A stretch of DNA of 64,000 nt from assembly GCF_030067705.1 (NCBI RefSeq), contig NZ_JASJEX010000002.1, forward strand, positions 539,502 through 603,501, in the 5' to 3' direction. Below are positions 49,096-58,760 of the stretch, piece after piece (positions within the stretch are counted from its first letter, which is position 1; each line of letters starts with the position of its first letter). The translations under genes and the position numbers were made by a program. Origin of the DNA: Kribbibacterium absianum (GTDB taxonomy: Bacteria; Actinomycetota; Coriobacteriia; Coriobacteriales; Atopobiaceae). Below the pieces are notes generated by a model. That model worked only from the letters and a program-made list of their open reading frames with translations. It was not told the origin of the DNA and made no database searches.

Positions 49096-50685
49096 TTATT
49101 CCCACTCGATGGTCGCGGGCGGCTTCGGCGTGATGTCGTAGGCCACGCGGTTCACGCCGTCCACCTCGTCCACGATGCGCCGGCTGATGTTGCCGAGCAC
49201 CTCGTAGGGCAGCTTCGCCCAGTCCGCCGTCATCGCGTCCTGGCTCTCCACCGCGCGTACGATGACCGGCCGCTCGTAGGTGCGCTCGTCGCCCATCACT
49301 CCCACGCTCTTGATGTCCGGCAGCACGCAGAAGTACTGCCAGCAGCTGTGGGCGCTGTTGCGCTCGCCCGTCTCCTCAAAGAGCCGCGCGTTGTACGCGT
49401 CCAGCTCCTCGCGCACCACGGCGTCCGCGTTCTTCAGGATCTCGAGCTTCTCCGGCGTCACGTCGCCGATGATGCGGATCGCGAGCCCCGGGCCCGGGAA
49501 CGGCTGGCGGAACACGACCTCGTCCGGCAGGCCCAGCTCGCAGCCCAGCTCGCGCACCTCGTCCTTGAACAGGTGGTCGAGCGGCTCGATCAGGTCGAAG
49601 TGCACGCCCTCCGGGAACGGGATCAGGTTGTGGTGGCTCTTGATGGTCGAGGCCTTGCCGCCGGTCTTGCGCGCGCCGCTCTCGATGATGTCCGGGTAGA
49701 TCGTGCCTTGCGCGAGGTACGTGACGCCGTCGAGCTTCTGGGCCTCCTCGAAGAAGACCTTCCAGAACTCGGTGCCGATGATCCGGCGCTTCTGCTCGGG
49801 GTCGTCCACGCCGGCGAGCAGCTCCGCGTAGCGCTCCTGGGCGTTCACGTGCACGAGCGGGATGCCAAAAGTGTCGCGGAACACGGCGTCGACGGTCTCG
49901 GGCTCGCCCTTGCGCAACAGTCCGTGGTCCACGAACACGCAGGTCAGCTGGTCGCCGACGGCCTTGTGCACGAGCGCGGCCGCCACGGCGGAGTCCACGC
50001 CGCCCGAGAGGGCCAGGATCACCTTGTTGTCGCCCACCTGCTCGCGGATCTGGGCCACCTTCTCGTCGATGAAGTTGTCCATGGCCCAGTCCGGCGTGAG
50101 GCGCGCGATGTCGAAGAGGAAGTTGCGCAGGATGCGCTCGCCGTGCTCCGTGTGGCGCACCTCCGGGTGGAACTGCGTGGCATAGAGGCGCCGGCGCGGG
50201 TTCTCCATGACGGCGACGGGGCAGCTCTCGGTCCTCGCGGTCACCATGAAGCCCTCGGGGGCCTCGGACACGTAGTCGCGGTGGCTCATCCAGACGGTCT
50301 GCACCTCGTTGGGCGTGCCGTCGAGCAGGGGAGAGGACCCGAGGCGCATGAGCTGCGCGGGGCCGTACTCGCCGGTCTCCGCGTGGGCCACCTCGCCGCC
50401 CAGCTTTTGGGCCATGATCTGCTCGCCGTAGCAAAAGCCCAGCACCGGGATGTCGAGGTCCAGAATGCCGGCGTCCATGTCCGGGGCGTCCTCGGCGTAC
50501 ACGGAGGCGGGCCCGCCGGAAAGGATGATGGCCGCAGGACCCATCGCCGCCAGCTCCTCGGCGGTGATGTCGCAGGGCACGATCTCGCTGTAGACCCCGA
50601 GGTCACGGACGCGGCGGGCGATGAGCTGCCCGTACTGGGCGCCAAAGTCGAGAACAGCGACAAACTGACGTGGCGTGTCTGCCAT
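49096..50685 (-). CDS. guaA: GMP synthase (glutamine-hydrolysing)
   Basis: 529 residues. An N-terminal glutamine amidotransferase (catalytic Cys in LGFCYGEQ, His/Glu in TQFHPEVRH) is followed by the ATP-pyrophosphatase domain (P-loop LALSGGVDSAVAAA) and the C-terminal dimerisation domain ending PATIEWE. It converts XMP to GMP. The start at 50685 follows GGGAGGATC. The final codons overlap the attR core; the element supplies the last A and the TAA, so the protein is intact. A much longer reading upstream of 50685 is an artefact of high GC. Confidence 0.93.
   Translation of the reverse strand: MADTPRQFVAVLDFGAQYGQLIARRVRDLGVYSEIVPCDITAEELAAMGPAAIILSGGPASVYAEDAPDMDAGILDLDIPVLGFCYGEQIMAQKLGGEVAHAETGEYGPAQLMRLGSSPLLDGTPNEVQTVWMSHRDYVSEAPEGFMVTARTESCPVAVMENPRRRLYATQFHPEVRHTEHGERILRNFLFDIARLTPDWAMDNFIDEKVAQIREQVGDNKVILALSGGVDSAVAAALVHKAVGDQLTCVFVDHGLLRKGEPETVDAVFRDTFGIPLVHVNAQERYAELLAGVDDPEQKRRIIGTEFWKVFFEEAQKLDGVTYLAQGTIYPDIIESGARKTGGKASTIKSHHNLIPFPEGVHFDLIEPLDHLFKDEVRELGCELGLPDEVVFRQPFPGPGLAIRIIGDVTPEKLEILKNADAVVREELDAYNARLFEETGERNSAHSCWQYFCVLPDIKSVGVMGDERTYERPVIVRAVESQDAMTADWAKLPYEVLGNISRRIVDEVDGVNRVAYDITPKPPATIEWE
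49100..49107. repeat. Candidate attR core
   Basis: TCCCACTC, on the coding strand the GAG-TGG-GA of guaA's last codons, identical to 30244-30251 at the integrase end. See the mobile element entry. Confidence 0.6.
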
Positions 50686-50871
50686 GGATCCTCCCGGTCT
50701 CAAGGCCGGCGCCGGTGCCGGCACGGTTTCTCGATGATAGCGCTGGGGCGCGCGGGCGATGAAGGGGTTCGGCCAGGCCCCGCATCCGTCGCCAGCGATG
50801 CCGCCCATTTTTGGGTCACGCGCCCAAACGGCTAGACTCTTTGACTGTCGTCCTATCAAGAGGGGAGCGCC

Positions 50872-52497
50872 GTGACGCAGCGGGTCATCACTTCCAGCCA
50901 CGTGTTCACCGGCCTCTCGCCGCGCACGCGGCCGTTGGCGCTCGTGTGCGAGGACGACCGCATCGAGGCCGTCATTCCGCGCGACCAGGTCCGCGAGCTC
51001 GTGCGGCCGGGCGCCACCATCGAGGACTGGGGCGACCACTTCATCTGCGCCGGCCTCAACGACGCGCACCAGCACGTGTTCCACGCTGCGCTTTTCCCGT
51101 CGGACCTGGCCATCGAGTACTGCGGCACCGGCGAGATCGACTGCGCGTGGCGCCTCTACGAGTTCGCCGAGAACCAGCCGTACGGGTCCTGGGCCATCGG
51201 CCACGGGTGGCGCGACGCGCTGTGGAAGTCGCCCATCGCGCCCACGCGGCTGTCGCTGGACGCGGTGTTCCCGGCGCGACCTGCGGTGTTCTATTCCGGC
51301 GACTCGCACACCATCTGGCTCAACACGGCCGGCCTCAAGGCGCTCGGGATCACGGACGACACGGTGCCGCCCGCCGGGGGCTCCTTCGACCGTGACGAGA
51401 ACGGGCGCCTGACGGGCGTCGTGCGCGAGGGCGCCGGCATGTATTACATGGCCAAGGTGCTCGAGACCCTCACCCGCCAGCAAAAGGAAGAGGTCATGGC
51501 CGCGTGGATGCGCGAGCTCAACCGCCGCGGCGTGACCTCCGTGAGCGACATGGGCCTCTCCGCCATTCCCGGCTGCGACATGGTGCTCGACGACGTCTGG
51601 GAGTCGCTCCTCGCACAGGGGCGGCTCACGGTGCGCGGCCACCTGTTTCCGACGCTGCCTCTGGACGGGGACCTCACGCGCATCAAGGACCTGCAGGCGC
51701 GGCTCGCAGGTCCCATGCTCCGCGCGCCCGGCGTGAAGCAGTTCTTCGACGGCGTCTCGAGCCAGCACACCGCGTGGCTGCTCGAGCCCTATGCGAACCC
51801 CGCGTTCCCCGGCGACTGCGGCCATCCCGCGATGCCGCCCGAGGAGATGCGCAACCTCGTGCTCGCCGCCGCGGCGGAGGGCGTTGCGGTGCGCATCCAC
51901 ACGATCGGCGACGCGGCGGTCCACGCGGGCGTCGACATCATGGAGGAGGCCGTCCGCCGCTTCGGCCAGCCGCGCCAGGGCCGCTTCTGCTTGGAGCATC
52001 TCGAGAACCTCGGGCGCAGCGACGTCGCGCGCATGGCGAGGGCCGGCATCGTCGCGTCCGTGCAGCCGCAGCACATCGTGATCGACATCGAGCAGCCGGC
52101 GCGCGACCTGGGCGACCTCCGTGCCAGCTACATGTGGCCGTTCCACGACTACCTGGCCCAGGGCACGAAGATGGCCTTCGGCACCGATGCCCCCTGCGTG
52201 CCGATGGACCCGGCCGCGATTCTGCACGACGCCGTGACGCGCCAGACCGCCGCCGGCGACCCGGCCGGGGGCTGGCTTCCCGAGCAGCGCGTGTCCATGG
52301 CCCAGGCCATTCGCGCGCTCACGTTCGGCTCGGCGCAGGCGGAGGGCCGCGAGCAAGAACTGGGCACGCTGCAGCCCGGCCGGCTGGCCGACGTGATCGT
52401 GGTGGACCGCAACCCGCTCGCCATCTGCCCCGAGTCCCTCCACGACTGCCGCGTGCTGGCCTGCTACGTTGGCGCACGGCACGTTTTCGACGCCTAG
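50872..52497 (+). CDS. Amidohydrolase family 3 protein (YtcJ-like)
   Basis: 541 residues, GTG start after AGAGGGGAG. The metal-binding site begins with LNDAHQHVFHAAL (about 60-72) and continues with HTIGDAAVHAGVD (about 343-355), then a late PCVPMDPAAILHDAV with the probable catalytic Asp region (FGTDAP). Members deacylate or deaminate N-substituted small molecules; substrates are usually unknown. It is divergent from guaA and precedes nadE by 25 bp, possibly as an operon. Confidence 0.82.
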   Translation: MTQRVITSSHVFTGLSPRTRPLALVCEDDRIEAVIPRDQVRELVRPGATIEDWGDHFICAGLNDAHQHVFHAALFPSDLAIEYCGTGEIDCAWRLYEFAENQPYGSWAIGHGWRDALWKSPIAPTRLSLDAVFPARPAVFYSGDSHTIWLNTAGLKALGITDDTVPPAGGSFDRDENGRLTGVVREGAGMYYMAKVLETLTRQQKEEVMAAWMRELNRRGVTSVSDMGLSAIPGCDMVLDDVWESLLAQGRLTVRGHLFPTLPLDGDLTRIKDLQARLAGPMLRAPGVKQFFDGVSSQHTAWLLEPYANPAFPGDCGHPAMPPEEMRNLVLAAAAEGVAVRIHTIGDAAVHAGVDIMEEAVRRFGQPRQGRFCLEHLENLGRSDVARMARAGIVASVQPQHIVIDIEQPARDLGDLRASYMWPFHDYLAQGTKMAFGTDAPCVPMDPAAILHDAVTRQTAAGDPAGGWLPEQRVSMAQAIRALTFGSAQAEGREQELGTLQPGRLADVIVVDRNPLAICPESLHDCRVLACYVGARHVFDA

Positions 52498-52522
52498 CGA
52501 CAGGCGAAGAAGGGAGCCTTCC

Positions 52523-54508
52523 ATGACCAACGACGGTTTTGTCTCCGTTGCCGCCCTCACCCCGCGCCTGCGCGTGGCCGACGTCGCCTTCAACGTGGAC
52601 TCCTGCGTCGCCGTGACGGCCGACGCCGCCGAGCAGGGCGCCCAGGTGGTCGTGCTCCCGGAGTGCTGTGTCACGGCCTACACCTGCAACGACCTCTTCT
52701 TCCAGACGGCGCTCGTCGAGGCCGCCGAGCAGGGCCTCTCCGATTTCGTCGCTCGCACGGCGGAGCTTCCGGTGATCGCGGTCGTGGGGCTGCCGCTCGC
52801 CGTGAACGGCAACCTTTACAACGTGGGCGCCGTGACCTGCGGCGGCCGCGTGCTGGGCGTCGTGCCCAAGCGCCACATCCCCACCTACAACGAGTTCTAC
52901 GAGGGCCGCTACTTCGAGCCCGGAAGGCTCGCCCCCGTGCGCATCGGCGTCGCCGGCCAGAGCGACGTGCCATTTGGCATGGGCCTCGTGTTCTGCGACG
53001 AGGACGAGCCGTCCCTGCGCATCGGCGTCGAGGTCTGTGAGGACCTCTGGGTTCCTGAGCCGCCGTCCATCGGCCTCGCTCAGGCCGGGGCCACGGTCGT
53101 CTGCAACCTCAGCGCGAGCAACGCGCTCGTCGGCAAGGCCAGCTACCGCCGCCAGCTCGTGAACGGCCAGTCCGCGCGTCTCGTCTGCGCATACGCCTAC
53201 GCGAGCAGCGGCTGGGGCGAGTCCACCCAGGACGTCGTCTTCTCCGGCAACGACTTCGTCTGCGAGGACGGCCGCATCCTCGCGGAGGCCGCCCCCTTCT
53301 CGGGAGGCCCCGACCGCAACGCCGGCGCGATGGCCGAGGTGGACCTCGCCTTTATCGACGAGGAGCGCCGCCGCATGTCCACGTACGTGACCGCGCCCTC
53401 GCCGGAGGCCGCCGGCTACCAGATGGTCCCGTTCTCCCTGCCGATTCGCGAGTCGCGGCTCACGCGCCAGGTGGACCCGCGGCCGTTCGTGCCGAGTGAC
53501 CCGCTCACCAGGGCCGAGCGCTGCGAGGACATCCTCACGATCCAGGCCTGGGGCCTTGCCAAGCGCCTGCAGCACACGGGCTCCCGCACGGCCGTCGTGG
53601 GCGTCTCGGGCGGCCTCGACTCCACGCTCGCGCTGCTCGTCACGGCGCGGGCCTTCGACCTCGTGGGCCTTGCGCGCGAGGGCATCCTCGCCGTCACGAT
53701 GCCCGGGTTCGGCACCACGGACCGCACGCACGGCAACGCGACGGCCATGTCGCGGGCCCTCGGGTGCCGGCTCCGAGAGGTGCCCATCGGCGCGGCCGTC
53801 CGCCAGCACTTCGCCGACATCGGCCACGACGAGGCCGTCCACGACGTCACCTATGAGAACAGCCAGGCCCGCGAGCGCACCCAGGTCCTCATGGACCTCG
53901 CCAACCAGGCCGGCGGCCTCGTGATCGGCACCGGCGACCTGTCGGAGCTCGCGCTCGGGTGGGCCACGTACAACGGCGACCACATGTCGATGTACGCCGT
54001 GAACTCCGGCGTGCCCAAGACGCTCGTGCGGCACCTCGTGCGCCATGTGGCCGACGAGAGCCGCGCGTCCGGTGACGCCGCGCTGGCCGACGTCCTGCTC
54101 GACGTGCTCGACACGCCCGTCTCGCCGGAGCTCCTCCCCGCCGAGGAGGACGGTACGATCGCCCAGCGCACCGAGGACCTCGTGGGCCCCTACGAGCTGC
54201 ACGACTTCTTCCTGTACCAGGTGCTCCGCTGCGGGTTCGAGCCGCGCAAGGTCTACCGCCTCGCCCTGCGGGCGTTCGTGGAGCAGCCGGCGGAGGCGGG
54301 CGAGCAGGCCGCTTACGACCCGGTCGTGGTGCTCCACTGGCTCCAGACCTTCTACCGGCGGTTCTTCGCCCAGCAGTTCAAGCGCAGCTGCCTTCCCGAC
54401 GGGCCCAAGGTGGGCTCCGTGGCCGTGAGCCCGCGCGGCGACCTCCGCATGCCGAGCGACGCCTCGGCCCGTCTCTGGCTCGCCCAGGCCGAAGCGTTGC
54501 GGCCGTGA
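52523..54508 (+). CDS. nadE: Glutamine-dependent NAD+ synthetase
   Basis: 661 residues. The N-terminal nitrilase-type glutaminase domain (about 1-290) shows the triad: Glu in VVLPECCVTAY, Lys in VPKRHIPTYNEFYEG and Cys in GVEVCEDLW. The C-terminal NAD synthase domain has the P-loop VGVSGGLDSTLALLV (about 358-372) and GTGDLSELALGW. It amidates nicotinic acid adenine dinucleotide. Length matches actinobacterial two-domain NadE (about 650-680). The ATG follows AAGGGAGCC. Confidence 0.92.
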   Translation: MTNDGFVSVAALTPRLRVADVAFNVDSCVAVTADAAEQGAQVVVLPECCVTAYTCNDLFFQTALVEAAEQGLSDFVARTAELPVIAVVGLPLAVNGNLYNVGAVTCGGRVLGVVPKRHIPTYNEFYEGRYFEPGRLAPVRIGVAGQSDVPFGMGLVFCDEDEPSLRIGVEVCEDLWVPEPPSIGLAQAGATVVCNLSASNALVGKASYRRQLVNGQSARLVCAYAYASSGWGESTQDVVFSGNDFVCEDGRILAEAAPFSGGPDRNAGAMAEVDLAFIDEERRRMSTYVTAPSPEAAGYQMVPFSLPIRESRLTRQVDPRPFVPSDPLTRAERCEDILTIQAWGLAKRLQHTGSRTAVVGVSGGLDSTLALLVTARAFDLVGLAREGILAVTMPGFGTTDRTHGNATAMSRALGCRLREVPIGAAVRQHFADIGHDEAVHDVTYENSQARERTQVLMDLANQAGGLVIGTGDLSELALGWATYNGDHMSMYAVNSGVPKTLVRHLVRHVADESRASGDAALADVLLDVLDTPVSPELLPAEEDGTIAQRTEDLVGPYELHDFFLYQVLRCGFEPRKVYRLALRAFVEQPAEAGEQAAYDPVVVLHWLQTFYRRFFAQQFKRSCLPDGPKVGSVAVSPRGDLRMPSDASARLWLAQAEALRP

Positions 54509-54860
54509 CGACCGAGGGCGACGACCCACCCGTCCCCGAACGTGTCGGCTGAGCCTGCGGCGGCGCTCTCGTCGGCGCCGGTCACGGCTGTCGGGCGCAC
54601 GGCGCCTCGCGGAGCCTTTGTGCAGGCCAGACGCCCTTGATTCTCCTCGGGTACACGCCCAACAGAACCCTGCGACGCCCTGTCTCTACATTGCTTCTGC
54701 TAGAAAATCTAAGTGCGGTGCATGGAGATTTTCTCACCGGCACTTGTGAGAGCCATCGGCGATGGGTAGCATAGCTGGCAATGGAACCCGAGCGGCCGCC
54801 CTGCCATGCGCTGGTCGGTCGCGCGCCCATCCGTGGGCGCGAACAGTAAGGAGGAATGGC
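54509..54860 (+). promoter_or_regulatory. groES leader with overlapping inverted repeats
   Basis: 352 bp without a gene. GAAAATCT (54703-54710) pairs with AGATTTTC (54726-54733); AAGTGCGGTG (54711-54720) pairs, with one bulge, with CACCGGCACTT (54735-54745); TCTCAC (54732-54737) pairs with GTGAGA (54746-54751). The first two pairings exclude each other. No CIRCE (TTAGCACTC/GAGTGCTAA) or HspR-type (CTTGAGT/ACTCAAG) site was found. A strong AAGGAGG precedes groES. Confidence 0.5.
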
Positions 54861-55151
54861 ATGAACCTCAAGCCGCTGGGAGATCGCGTGCTCGTCAAGC
54901 CCGCCCCCAAGGAGGAGAAGACCGCGTCCGGCCTGTACATCTCCTCGGGCGCCCAGGAGAAGCCGCAGAAGGGTGAGGTCGTGGCCGTCGGCGAGGGTCG
55001 ACGCGACGAGGCCGGCAACCGCATCCCGATGGACGTCAAGGTGGGCGACAACGTCTTCTACGGCAAGTTCGGCGGCAACGAGATCAAGGTCGACGGCGAG
55101 GACTTCCTGCTCCTCCGCGGCGACGACATCTACGCCATCATCGAGGACTAG
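54861..55151 (+). CDS. groES: Co-chaperonin GroES
   Basis: 96 residues, the usual length. It opens LKPLGDRVLVKPAP, has the mobile-loop region EEKTASGLYISSGAQEKPQ (about 17-35) and the core GDNVFYGKFGGNEIKVDGED. It caps the GroEL ring. The ATG at 54861 follows TAAGGAGG by six bases; readings from further upstream are excluded by this. groL begins 75 bp downstream. Confidence 0.95.
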   Translation: MNLKPLGDRVLVKPAPKEEKTASGLYISSGAQEKPQKGEVVAVGEGRRDEAGNRIPMDVKVGDNVFYGKFGGNEIKVDGEDFLLLRGDDIYAIIED

Positions 55152-56978
<1,827 letters not shown>

Positions 56979-57005
56979 TTGGCACGGAAGAGCGTTTGAC
57001 TCGGC

Positions 57006-57042
57006 ATGCTCCGTCTCCTGCAAAAGGGGACGGAGCATTTTT
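57006..57042 (+). terminator. Rho-independent terminator
   Basis: ATGCTCCGTC (57006-57015) and GACGGAGCAT (57029-57038) form a 10-bp stem followed by TTTT. It stands downstream of the duplicated groL end and is a second terminator for the chaperonin operon. Confidence 0.75.
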
Positions 57043-57059
57043 GCAGCTCGAAGCACTTG

Positions 57060-57170
57060 TGGACGCTTCGGAAAGAGCGATTTGTCCACGCTCCACCCGC
57101 CGACAGCGTGGACGAACGGCTCTCTCCCAAGCGTCCAGGCGTGGACAAACGGCTTTGACCGAAGCGTCCA
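57060..57170. repeat. Family B repeats, three copies
   Basis: Minus copy at 57060-57089, plus copies at 57108-57137 and 57141-57170. Same 30-bp unit as at 18.3-18.7 kb (GTGGACGAACGGCTCTCTCC then CAAGCGTCCA), starting and ending with TGGAC/GTCCA. The first two copies face each other. The gap 56865-57445 has no gene otherwise. Confidence 0.85.
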
Positions 57171-57226
57171 CGCCCGTCGGGATTTGACTCATTGACCCGC
57201 ATGAGCGCGAGTCGTCCGCCCGACGC

Positions 57227-57320
57227 GGTGGCACTGTAATGACACCCGGGTCAGCTCATCGCCCATGCCATCGGGGGTTCCGCGCGGAAGCGCCCATTGG
57301 GGTGTCACCGAAGTGACACC
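57227..57320. repeat. Family E palindrome array 1 (two copies)
   Basis: GGTGGCACTGTAATGACACC (57227-57246) and GGTGTCACCGAAGTGACACC (57301-57320), spacing 74 bp. The intervening bases end in GCGCCCATTGG, which recurs before other copies. Confidence 0.85.
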
Positions 57321-57445
57321 TGTGTGCCAGCATGTTGCGCCATGATGAATCTTCTGACCTGCCGTAAGAGTCTTCGCGGCCATCTTCATATCGGTCGAAA
57401 GGCATGTGATACTGAAGCTTCCATCGCTTTCAGGGAGCCTTCATA

Positions 57446-58540
57446 CTGTGCCTTTGCGACCATACCGCCCACGCCGTCTATGCCTCGGGCGTCGCGCTTC
57501 TGCGCTATGCCACCGTTGACGAGGAGCGCGCGGCCTTTGCTGCCTGCGAGGTCTCCGCGCCGTTGCGCAATCAGGTGCGCGTCTGGCGCTGCTATCGGGA
57601 CATGCGGCCGCTTCTCGCCGTCGCTGGAAACCTGAGCCTTCGGGCGCTCGTTAACCCGCTCGCAACAAGCGACCCCGGTCTGCTGCTCCCGGCGCTTTTG
57701 CGGGGCGCTGACCTCCCGGTTCACTTCCTCGCCCCGAGCAAGCGGGTTCGATGCCGGGCGGCGGGCGTGATCGAGCGGCGACTTCTGCGGGACGTGCCGG
57801 AAGGCAGCTTCCGCGTGTGCGATCGCTCCCACGGTCAGGTCCTGCTGCCGTCGCCGGAGCTGCACCTGCTGCTCCGCGCGAGCGAGCTGGACGCGCTGGA
57901 CCTCGCGCTTCTCGTGTGCGAGTACTGCGGCACGTACTGGACGCGGCCGGACCTGAGGCGTGGGCTCGTGAAGCGGCCGCAGCCGATGACGAGCCGCGCG
58001 CGGATCCTGGAGTACCTCGACAGGGTGCCGCGTGGCGTGCGTGGCGTTGCGAGGTTGCGCCAGGCCGTTGACCTGGGGTTCGACGGGTCTGCGTCGCCCC
58101 GCGAGAGCGGCCTCGCGTTGTTGCAGACGTACCGCGACGGTGACGCGGGCTTCGGGCTGCCGCGTCCGGTGCTGAACGAGAGGGTCGAGCTTTCCAGGGC
58201 GGCGCAGGCGTACGCGCGTTGGCCGGAGGCGACGCCCGACGAGCGCTGGCCGGGCACGATGGTGTGCGCGGAGTACGAGAGCGACCTGGACCATGGCGGC
58301 GGGGATGACCCGCGGGCTCTTCAAAAGCGCAAGCGCGACGAGAACCGCCGGCGCGCGCTCGAGGAGGACGGATTCACCGTGGAGGCGATCTTCGCCGACG
58401 ACCTGCGGGACGTCGCAGCCGTGGAGCGGCTCATGAAACGGCTTGCTCGCGACTTAGGGGTCAGGCCGAACTGGGCGCCCGTCGCGGGCTGGCTGGAGCC
58501 CCTGCGGCGCCGGCTGGTGGGGTACCGCTGCGTGATCTGA
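57446..58540 (+). CDS. DUF559/Vsr-like endonuclease-domain protein
   Basis: About 364 residues if started at the CTG (57446) after AGGGAG; the first conventional codon is TTG at 57563, but the frame reads well (LCLCDHTAHAVYASGVALLR) from near 57446, so the start is uncertain. A DNA-binding-like N-terminal part is followed by a C-terminal PD-(D/E)xK-type domain: VCAEYESDLDHGG, RDENRRRALEEDGFTVEA and the AIFADDL end. Large families of such proteins occur in Coriobacteriia. It converges with the DNA methyltransferase and lies between arrays of family E palindromes, so it may be a restriction partner (inference). Confidence 0.6.
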   Translation: MCLCDHTAHAVYASGVALLRYATVDEERAAFAACEVSAPLRNQVRVWRCYRDMRPLLAVAGNLSLRALVNPLATSDPGLLLPALLRGADLPVHFLAPSKRVRCRAAGVIERRLLRDVPEGSFRVCDRSHGQVLLPSPELHLLLRASELDALDLALLVCEYCGTYWTRPDLRRGLVKRPQPMTSRARILEYLDRVPRGVRGVARLRQAVDLGFDGSASPRESGLALLQTYRDGDAGFGLPRPVLNERVELSRAAQAYARWPEATPDERWPGTMVCAEYESDLDHGGGDDPRALQKRKRDENRRRALEEDGFTVEAIFADDLRDVAAVERLMKRLARDLGVRPNWAPVAGWLEPLRRRLVGYRCVI

Positions 58541-58557
58541 GGGCGCCAGCGGGTCAT

Positions 58558-58722
58558 GGTGGCGTTGGTCTGACACCTTTGGCTGGGCACCATCGCGACA
58601 TCCCGGGTTTTGCGCGCTTGCGCCCATGGAGGTGTCACCCAGGTGACACTCCGCGCCGATCCGGCCGCGCTATTCCGGCGCTTGCGCGGTTGGGGCTGTC
58701 AGGGTGTCACTCGGGCGACACC
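58558..58722. repeat. Family E palindrome array 2 (three copies)
   Basis: GGTGGCGTTGGTCTGACACC (58558-58577), GGTGTCACCCAGGTGACACT (58631-58650) and GGTGTCACTCGGGCGACACC (58703-58722), spacings 73 and 72 bp. The inter-copy DNA contains GCGCGCTTGCGCCCATGGA-like and CGGCGCTTGCGCGG segments. The array fills the gap between the nuclease-like and methyltransferase genes. Confidence 0.88.
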
Positions 58723-58760
58723 CGAACGTCCCGACCAGGCGCCACTCGGCGCTGCCTCCC

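Larger units (their letters stand above)
30244..49107. mobile_element. Integrated prophage-derived element in guaA
   Basis: About 18.9 kb from attL to attR. Integrase and repressor lie at the left end on the minus strand; restriction, structural and lysis genes run rightward on the plus strand; a minus-strand gene closes the right end. Present: scaffold, capsid, head-tail connectors, distal tail, tail-tip, baseplate, fibre, holin-like and endolysin genes. Not seen: terminase subunits, portal, prohead protease, major tail protein, tape measure, replication genes. None of repeat families A to C occurs inside. The element supplies the final bases and stop codon of guaA, so the host gene stays intact. 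Confidence 0.85.

Noticed and set aside
50686..52674. N-terminal extension of guaA of about 660 codons
   Set aside because: The frame is open only because of base composition; guaA has a good start and Shine-Dalgarno at 50685, and the region encodes the amidohydrolase on the other strand.
54600..54860. CIRCE operator before groES
   Set aside because: The TTAGCACTC/GAGTGCTAA inverted repeat is not present; only unrelated inverted repeats were found.
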